NCBI GenBank assembly: GCA_002085285.1 | Contig: NATK01000080.1 | Location: 1 to 11,611 of the forward strand | Reading direction: 5' to 3' | Source: Candidatus Latescibacteria bacterium 4484_7 | Lineage (GTDB): Bacteria > Krumholzibacteriota > Krumholzibacteriia > Krumholzibacteriales > Krumholzibacteriaceae | DNA length: 11,611 bases | Part shown: one piece after another, positions 6,900 through 11,611 of the stretch | Layout: each line of letters starts with the position of its first letter | How positions within the stretch are numbered: position 1 is the stretch's first letter | The notes under the pieces: model-generated | What the model was told of the DNA's origin: nothing | The model's input: the letters and a program-made list of their open reading frames with translations, nothing else | The model's database searches: none | Made by a program: the position numbers and the translations under genes

Positions 6900-7847
6900 A
6901 TGAAGAAGAAGGCGATTAATGCCGTTTACGCCTGTTTGATGTTATCGATTCTGTCAATGGCTTCGGCTGGCGCTTTTTCTCAGGAAGTTAGATTGAGAAA
7001 AGGAGACAGGCTCGAGCTAAATGTTCCTGACAGGCAGGAACTGGGCAGGGTAATTGAAATCAATTCTTCGGGAAACGTTGTAGTGCCGGTGATAGGAATA
7101 GTTCACCTCGAAGGATTGACGATAAAGGAAGCCGAAGCGTCTCTATTGAGGAAGATGAGGGAACTTTATCCGGGGATAGGTTTCATTAAGCTCACACTTA
7201 TAGGAGAAGAATCGAGAAAACTGATCTATGTTCACGGTCAGGTGCTCCATCCGGGAAAATATGAACTTCAAGGATCACCAAACGTCTGGGAAGCTGTTAG
7301 AGAAGCAGGGGGCGCTACCCCGGATGCTTCTCTCGATGCAGTGAGATTGATAAGGGCGAAAGGGGCGAGGAAGAGGACCGAGATCGTTAATCTACAGGAG
7401 GCGATCGATACGGGAGATTTCAGCAAACTCCCTGCTCTCAAACCGGGGGATACAATAATAGTTCCAACGAGAGCTGTGAGGCAATTTGGGACTGGAGCTG
7501 TAAATGTTATCGGCGCTGTCGTTAATCCCGCACCGTATATGCTGAACGGCGAGAAGAGGCTCGTCGATGCAATACTTGCAGCGGGAGGACCTTCGGAGAA
7601 TGCGAATCTTCATAATGTGATTATAATAAGAAAGCTCAATAACGGCGGGACAATGACGATAAAAGTCGACTTCGACAGGTATCTCGAAAAGGGTGACATT
7701 AGAGACAACCCCGTGGTCAAACCGGATGATACGGTCAGCATCCCAAAGTACAACAATTACTTTAGGACGATGTTTACGGATCCACGGTTTCTCCTTGGCC
7801 TTATGACTGCTGCGGGCACCTTGGCTACGGTGCTGATTACAAGATAG
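6900..7847 (+). CDS. Polysaccharide export protein (OPX/Wza-like) with two SLBB domains
   Basis: 315 aa from ATG 6900 (MKKKAINAVYACLMLSILSMASAGAFS, a typical Sec signal peptide). The in-frame ATG 6864 has a stronger Shine-Dalgarno (GGGGAGGGGA, 6848-6857) and would add 12 residues; either could be used. The polysaccharide export domain covers about residues 30-105 (LRKGDRLELNV...SGNVVVPVIGIVHLEGLTIKEAE). SLBB domain 1 begins at IYVHGQVLHPGKYEL and SLBB 2 at VNVIGAVVNPAPYML. This family forms the periplasmic and outer-membrane channel through which capsule or exopolysaccharide leaves. Unlike E. coli Wza there is no lipobox cysteine after the signal peptide. The C-terminus is a hydrophobic segment (RFLLGLMTAAGTLATVLITR). 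It stands directly before its expected partners, the chain-length protein and kinase. Confidence 0.9.
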   Translation: MKKKAINAVYACLMLSILSMASAGAFSQEVRLRKGDRLELNVPDRQELGRVIEINSSGNVVVPVIGIVHLEGLTIKEAEASLLRKMRELYPGIGFIKLTLIGEESRKLIYVHGQVLHPGKYELQGSPNVWEAVREAGGATPDASLDAVRLIRAKGARKRTEIVNLQEAIDTGDFSKLPALKPGDTIIVPTRAVRQFGTGAVNVIGAVVNPAPYMLNGEKRLVDAILAAGGPSENANLHNVIIIRKLNNGGTMTIKVDFDRYLEKGDIRDNPVVKPDDTVSIPKYNNYFRTMFTDPRFLLGLMTAAGTLATVLITR

Positions 7848-7857
7848 GGAGAGAGTA

Positions 7858-9171
7858 TTGGAGAACATCAAAAGCATAACTCCGGAGGAAGAACCTACCA
7901 GTATCAGTCTTTTCGAATACTGGAAGATATTCTGGAAAAAGAAATACTATTTGATTGTTCCGATCGTTGTAGCCTTAGTCATCGCTTCGATCGGGGTAAG
8001 ATATCTTACCCCGATATATGAATCAACTACACTACTGTCTGTGGAGGACAAAAGCATATTGGCTCAGACAGTTGGCAAATATATCCCGTCCGTCGAAGAA
8101 AGAAGCAGGATGAGGAACAGGCAGTACAGGGCTATGATAGAAACAAAGGTGAAGAGCAGAGCCTTCCTTGAACTCATCATAAAGGATCTGGGGCTTGATC
8201 GATCGCCCAGGATCAGAAAACTGTTTGCGAACTCTTCAGAAGGTCTAAATGGTGTTTCTCTCGACGAAAGGATCGAAAGACACCTCGTCGAGGCCCTTAG
8301 GGAAAAAATAAGTGTCAGCAGCCCCACCCCCGGATTCTTCAAGATAAGTGTATTCGATACAGATCCGATAACCTCGTATGTTCTTGCGAAGAAGATAAGC
8401 GAGAAATTCATAGAGACTACCAGGGAAGCTCAAATAAAAGGGATAAGGCAGGCAGGAGCTTTCAGTGATGAGCAACTTGCCATTTACAAAGAGAAACTCG
8501 AGGAATCGGAGAAGGAACTTGCTCGAATAAAAAAAGAAATGATGCGGAGCGACATAGAGAGCAATCCGGTGAATGCTTCAAACCTACACTATTGCGAGGC
8601 GCTGAAACGCTCTCTGAATGCAGAGATAGAGCGGAAGAATTTAAGTCTCAAAAGGTTGAGAGAGAAACTTGTTGCAATATTCGGACTCGTTCCTACTACC
8701 GACAAAATAGCCAAAGACGAATCTGTAAAAAACAGCGAACATAATGGAAATCATAAGAAAAGAATACGGTCAATTTTCACCCGACCTTCATTCGCTGATA
8801 ACGGAGTATTTCTACCAGCGATACCTCCTCGATTACTTGAAGTTTCAGAAAAACAAATTGGACAGCTTCACAGAGCAGTTCAACAAGAATATGGAACGCA
8901 AACCTTACCTCGAGAAGGAGTTCAACAGGGTGTCGCACGAAGTCGAGACGAACAGGACGATATACCAGGCGTTCCTCGAATCGAAAACGTCGGCTCAGAT
9001 ATCGGAAGCGGTGCAGAGCACAAATCTTGGTATGAGAATAAATATAATAGAGCAGCCGCAGAAGCCGCTCGTGCCGGTCAAGCCGAACAAGATAAAGATA
9101 ATGCTCCTTGCCTTGATATTTGCGGGGGCATGCGGGCTCGCTTCAATTGTAGCTACAGAGTATTTCGATGA
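7858..9171 (+). CDS. Wzz/GNVR chain-length determinant, N-terminal part (frameshifted near 8727-8732)
   Basis: TTG start at 7858 after AGGGAGAG (7846-7853), 10 bp after the OPX gene. Residues 1-291 are authentic. They comprise a short cytoplasmic N-terminus, transmembrane segment 1 (about 30-50), the Wzz motif LTPIYES (50-56), a periplasmic domain, and a coiled coil (about 205-275). At the A6 run 8727-8732 the frame is lost. The codons up to the TGA at 9169-9171 encode a polar, unrelated tail that does not resemble the family. The true C-terminal half is in another frame (8729-9400). Removing one A would give VK-TANIMEIIRKEYG and a normal protein of about 513 aa. The protein would sit in the inner membrane, set polymer length and partner the BY-kinase. 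A perfect 26-bp palindrome lies inside at 7990-8015. The break may be a true mutation or a homopolymer error. Confidence 0.85.
   Translation: MENIKSITPEEEPTSISLFEYWKIFWKKKYYLIVPIVVALVIASIGVRYLTPIYESTTLLSVEDKSILAQTVGKYIPSVEERSRMRNRQYRAMIETKVKSRAFLELIIKDLGLDRSPRIRKLFANSSEGLNGVSLDERIERHLVEALREKISVSSPTPGFFKISVFDTDPITSYVLAKKISEKFIETTREAQIKGIRQAGAFSDEQLAIYKEKLEESEKELARIKKEMMRSDIESNPVNASNLHYCEALKRSLNAEIERKNLSLKRLREKLVAIFGLVPTTDKIAKDESVKNSEHNGNHKKRIRSIFTRPSFADNGVFLPAIPPRLLEVSEKQIGQLHRAVQQEYGTQTLPREGVQQGVARSRDEQDDIPGVPRIENVGSDIGSGAEHKSWYENKYNRAAAEAARAGQAEQDKDNAPCLDICGGMRARFNCSYRVFR
7990..8015. repeat. Perfect 26-bp palindrome within the chain-length gene
   Basis: ATCGGGGTAAGAT (7990-8002) is followed at once by its exact reverse complement ATCTTACCCCGAT (8003-8015). 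In RNA it would form an 11-bp stem with a 4-base loop (AUAU). The pairing stops cleanly at 7989/8016. It encodes the end of transmembrane helix 1 and the start of the PIYES motif. No T-run follows, so it is not an intrinsic terminator. The function, if any, is unknown. Confidence 0.9.
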
Positions 9172-9400
9172 TAGTTTCAGATCCATAGAAGAGGTGGAAA
9201 AAATGATGAAGCTCCCCGTCCTCGGTACGGTTCCAAAGATGGCGTCGGGCTTCGAATGGGAAAAGAAGAAGAGAGGTAGAATGATACTGATCTGGACGAT
9301 CGGGTTGGTCATATTTATTGGCATCATTTCAGGTGTTCTGTATGTCTATTCGAGCCATCTAAAATCGGCGGGAATCGGTATAGAGCTGAAAGATAGGTAG
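8729..9400 (+). pseudogene. Wzz/GNVR chain-length determinant, C-terminal part (out of frame with 5' part)
   Basis: This frame opens after a TAA at 8726-8728 and carries the missing half of the chain-length protein. It starts with more coiled coil (EFNRVSHEVETNRTIYQAFLESK), the segment equivalent to the GNVR region. IIEQPQKPLVPVKPNK is the classic proline-rich lead into the second transmembrane helix, which follows as IMLLALIFAGACGLASIVATEYF. After it comes the cytoplasmic stretch ending LPVLGTVPKM. An additional hydrophobic helix near the end (ILIWTIGLVIFIGIISGVLYVY, about 9286-9351) gives three membrane segments in the repaired protein, one more than usual. ATG 8744 has no ribosome binding site, so independent translation is unlikely. 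The BY-kinase gene starts 11 bp after its stop. Confidence 0.8.
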
Positions 9401-9411
9401 AAAAGGGAATC

Positions 9412-10119
9412 ATGGTTAAGAAGGACGCAAAAACGATCTTCGAAATGTTTGACCAGGAAAGCCCGATGGCGACGGAAATGAGGAGGTTATATACAAATAT
9501 CCGTCACATTCATGGCAAGAAGGATATGCGGAGTTTTCTTATAACAAGTTCAAATAGGGGTGAGGGAAAAAGCACCATAGCCTCGCATCTGGCCCTTACC
9601 GTCGCAAGATTCAGGGGCAAGAAATCTTTGATAGTCGATGCCGACCTGAGACGCCCAAGGCTTCATCGCATCTTTGATGTACCCAAAGAACCGGGGTTGC
9701 TCGAATGCCTCGAAGGCAAGATCGATCCCATGGATGCAATACAAGATACGAAGGTCGAGAACCTGAAAGTCATCCCGAGCGGTGGGAAAATCTCTTCGCC
9801 AGCACATCTTTTCGAAGGAGATACTCTCTCTGAAATAATCGAAAAGATAAGGTTCTACTATGACATCGTTATAATAGATTCGGCTCCTGTGATTCCAGTA
9901 AGCGACCCGATGCTCATCGCAAACGAAGTCGATGGAGTAATCCTTGTTCTGCTTGCCGGCAAGACGCCGAGGAACGTCGCCATAAGGGCAAAGAACATAC
10001 TTATCGACGGCAACGCAACCATACTTGGAGTGGTGGTTAACAACCTCTCAGAGGTACTGCCTTACTACTACGATTACAAATATTACGGCTATAAGGAGAG
10101 CGAAGACTCTAATGGTTAA
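9412..10119 (+). CDS. BY-kinase: tyrosine-protein kinase of polysaccharide export (CpsD/Wzc C-domain type)
   Basis: 235 aa, a soluble P-loop tyrosine autokinase. Walker A is SSNRGEGKST (46-55, with K53). Walker A' is LIVDADLRRPR with D76 and D78. Walker B is DIVIIDSAP (151-159, D156). The C-terminus has a tyrosine cluster with seven tyrosines between 218 and 227 (YYYDYKYYGY), the usual autophosphorylation tail. EMRRLYTNI near residue 22 is the oligomerisation helix typical of the family. It is encoded apart from the membrane adaptor (the Wzz/GNVR gene), as in Firmicute CpsC/CpsD. Autophosphorylation and dephosphorylation would control polymerisation and export of the polysaccharide. AAAAGGGAA precedes ATG 9412. 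The stop overlaps the next gene by 8 bp, so the two are translationally coupled. Confidence 0.92.
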   Translation: MVKKDAKTIFEMFDQESPMATEMRRLYTNIRHIHGKKDMRSFLITSSNRGEGKSTIASHLALTVARFRGKKSLIVDADLRRPRLHRIFDVPKEPGLLECLEGKIDPMDAIQDTKVENLKVIPSGGKISSPAHLFEGDTLSEIIEKIRFYYDIVIIDSAPVIPVSDPMLIANEVDGVILVLLAGKTPRNVAIRAKNILIDGNATILGVVVNNLSEVLPYYYDYKYYGYKESEDSNG

Positions 10120-11236
10120 TAAAAATATAAAACGTTCGCTGTTGATTCTTGCCATCGCCGGTGCGATATTCGTGCTTAATCAGAACGAGGTATTGGCCGA
10201 AGCGGATTCCCTGTGCATACATTTTACCGGAACGAAACCCGGGGGATTTGTCAGGCTTTCAAGCGGGTATTCATTGAGCGGCAAACTACCTCTGATTCTT
10301 TGTAATGACCTGGACAAGGGAACGAAATACAGGTTGTTTATAGAAGGCACCGGTTTCGAAAAGAAGACCGGAATCTTTGAATTGCCTTTTGCGGGTAACC
10401 CAAGGGTAAAGGGAATATCCTTTGGCATTTTTGCAAGGAACGCACTTCTCCCCGGATGGGGCGATTACTACTCAGAGAGACATGGCGCGGCAATTGTGAA
10501 CAACGTGACGGTGCTCGCAGGGCTGTACAAATTTATTTCCGAAGAGCAGAAGTATCACCATTTGAGAAACAGGCTTGATGTCTTGTATCAGAGGCGAAGC
10601 GAAGCTGAATCATTCGATCTAACCGATGATATACAAAAACAGATCTATTACACAACGAACGAGATCAATATTCAGAACAGGATAAGAAGGAGATATGCAG
10701 CAGCCGTTTCTATTTTCTATTTAGGCCAATTGATCGATCCGTTCATCCTGGACGGTAGCCCCAAAGCAAACGTAGAGGCAGGCGGCAGTATAGTGAGATT
10801 CGACTTGAAACCAACCTCGAGAAGTAAGGCTGCATTCATTTCTCTTTTAAGACCCGGCAAAGGTCAGATATATCAGGGCAAAAAAAGCAGAGGAGCTCTC
10901 TTTTCCATAGTTACTTCACTCTCAGCCATGGTGGCATTGAATTATCATGACCAGTATGATCGAGCGGAATATCGATACGAAAAAATTGTTGACGAATTCA
11001 ACTCGACAGACAACTACGTATATAGAGAGAGATTAAAGGAGGAATCCGAGGTATGCTGGGATGATGTAGAGAAGTATAGGTTGAGGAGAAATGTGGCCTA
11101 TATAACATTGGCTGCAACATGGAGTTGGAACATCTTGGACAGTTTGATCTTTCCCGGGAGCGACACGGGGAGAAAAACATCGCCACTCTCATTTGATGTT
11201 CACGACAACATGCTCGAAATGACATTGAGATTTTAA
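10112..11236 (+). CDS. Secreted or membrane DUF5683-like protein with an internal duplication
   Basis: 374 aa from ATG 10112, which overlaps the kinase stop by 8 bp and has AAGGAGAG at 10093-10100. An upstream in-frame ATG at 10025 would lack the signal peptide at the N-terminus and lie deep in the kinase gene. A signal peptide is visible (KRSLLILAIAGAIFVL...VLA). A beta-rich PEGA-like stretch covers about residues 36-95. Two copies of a membrane module follow: copy A from LLPGWGDYYSERHGAA (112-127) to QLIDPFIL (206-213), copy B from LLRPGKGQIYQGKKSRGAL to NILDSLIF. In both, the motif proline and the later Asp are 95 residues apart (P114-D209, P248-D343). The PGxGxxYxxxxxxG motif is the mark of DUF5683-type proteins of Bacteroidota and relatives, whose role is not established. 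Location in the operon suggests a part in exopolysaccharide assembly. Family assignment is by eye. Confidence 0.75.
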   Translation: MVNKNIKRSLLILAIAGAIFVLNQNEVLAEADSLCIHFTGTKPGGFVRLSSGYSLSGKLPLILCNDLDKGTKYRLFIEGTGFEKKTGIFELPFAGNPRVKGISFGIFARNALLPGWGDYYSERHGAAIVNNVTVLAGLYKFISEEQKYHHLRNRLDVLYQRRSEAESFDLTDDIQKQIYYTTNEINIQNRIRRRYAAAVSIFYLGQLIDPFILDGSPKANVEAGGSIVRFDLKPTSRSKAAFISLLRPGKGQIYQGKKSRGALFSIVTSLSAMVALNYHDQYDRAEYRYEKIVDEFNSTDNYVYRERLKEESEVCWDDVEKYRLRRNVAYITLAATWSWNILDSLIFPGSDTGRKTSPLSFDVHDNMLEMTLRF

Positions 11237-11254
11237 GCACGGGGGTGCTCGCAT

Positions 11255-11611
11255 ATGAACAGCATGATGAAATTATTAATTGCATTTATAGCGGTGATGA
11301 TGGCTTTTGCCGGTTGTCTCAACGACATAGAGAAGGCTCCGATGCAGCTACCGGGGCAAGCCGTTTCGGCCCCGAGCGGTCTTGAAGCGAGGGCTTCGAA
11401 CGGCTGTGTGACATTGACATGGTACAGAGCCGAAGATGCAGCGGGATACAGGCTCTATAGATCGGACAATCCGAACGATTCTCAGAAAATGATAGCAGAG
11501 ACAACGGACACATTTTATACAGACAGAGGGTTGGTGAACGGCAGAACATATTATTACTCGGTTTCAGCAATCGACGCAGAGGGATTGGAAGGGAAAAGAT
11601 CGCAAACGGTA
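11255..11611 (+). CDS. FN3-domain lipoprotein, 5' part (truncated by window edge)
   Basis: 119 codons, open to the end of the window. Starts MNSMMKLLIAFIAVMMAFAGC, a lipoprotein signal peptide with lipobox-like FAGC and lipidation cysteine C21. A linker follows, then a fibronectin type III domain: PSGLEARASNGCVTLTW (strands A-B), AAGYRLYRSD (C), and TYYYSVSAIDAEGLEG (F-G). FN3 lipoproteins of this kind are common on FCB cell surfaces. GGGGGTG about 8-14 bp upstream may serve as ribosome binding site for ATG 11255; ATGs at 11264 and 11267 are alternatives. It follows the DUF5683-like gene by 18 bp, so is probably in the same operon. The full length and further domains lie outside the window. 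Confidence 0.8.
   Translation, partial: MNSMMKLLIAFIAVMMAFAGCLNDIEKAPMQLPGQAVSAPSGLEARASNGCVTLTWYRAEDAAGYRLYRSDNPNDSQKMIAETTDTFYTDRGLVNGRTYYYSVSAIDAEGLEGKRSQTV

Noticed and set aside
7392..7877. Long open frame on the minus strand (161 codons) opposite the OPX gene
   Set aside because: It lies opposite a clearly coding OPX gene, its translation shows no recognisable domain, and no ribosome binding site was seen; it is a shadow of the real gene.
8727..8733. A-AAA-AAC, a canonical -1 programmed frameshift heptamer in the correct zero-frame register
   Set aside because: A -1 shift here leads to the wrong frame; the missing C-terminal half needs +1 (or -2). The heptamer therefore cannot explain the split gene.
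10025..10111. Upstream in-frame start at ATG 10025 for the DUF5683-like protein
   Set aside because: It would overlap the kinase gene by 95 bases and bury the signal peptide; ATG 10112 has a good ribosome binding site and a normal export signal.
11237..11248. GCAC-GGGG-GTGC hairpin between the DUF5683-like gene and the lipoprotein gene, as a terminator
   Set aside because: Only four base pairs and no T-run; the G-rich part more likely serves as ribosome binding site for ATG 11255.

Overview
The window looks like a piece of a Gram-negative chromosome of moderate GC content, with strong use of AGA/AGG arginine codons. I infer a member of the FCB-type candidate phyla (Bacteroidota/Fibrobacterota relatives, or lineages of the Eisenbacteria/Krumholzibacteria/WOR-3 kind). 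The basis is a secreted peptidase with a CARDB-like and FlgD-like C-terminal tail, a DUF5683-like membrane protein, and a chain-length protein encoded separately from its tyrosine kinase. No marker here fixes the phylum, so this is a low-confidence placement. All genes lie on the + strand.

Region 1 (1-1056) is housekeeping: the 3' end of recN, whose last codons and stop lie inside a tRNA-Arg(CCG) gene. Region 2 (1099-3367) holds a secreted M28-family zinc peptidase whose reading frame is broken by a one-base shift near 2241, followed by two small overlapping membrane-protein genes of unknown function. Region 3 (3368-3476) is the longest gap without a gene and carries a good sigma-54 (-24/-12) promoter candidate.

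Region 4 (3477 to the window end) reads as an exopolysaccharide/capsule operon led by a signalling enzyme. In order: a GAF-GGDEF nucleotide cyclase, a UDP-HexNAc 6-dehydrogenase (WbpA/TviB type), a UDP-GlcNAc 4-epimerase (WbpP/TviC type), an outer-membrane polysaccharide export protein (Wza-like), a Wzz/GNVR chain-length protein (broken by an extra A in an A6 run near 8727-8732), a BY-kinase with a C-terminal tyrosine cluster, a duplicated DUF5683-like membrane protein, and the start of an FN3-domain lipoprotein. The two sugar enzymes together would make UDP-GalNAcA-type precursors. The Wza/Wzz/BY-kinase trio would control chain length and export. The cyclase would couple the locus to a cyclic dinucleotide signal.

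The most interesting point is that the GGDEF enzyme has serine (S235) where canonical diguanylate cyclases have the guanine-contacting aspartate (PleD D344). That substitution is the hallmark of Hypr GGDEF enzymes, which make 3',3'-cGAMP. A possible cGAMP-type cyclase under a sigma-54 promoter at the head of an exopolysaccharide operon is the best candidate here for a new regulatory system. Other signals are a perfect 26-bp palindrome inside the chain-length gene, two frameshifts that split otherwise good genes, and an internal duplication in the DUF5683-like protein.
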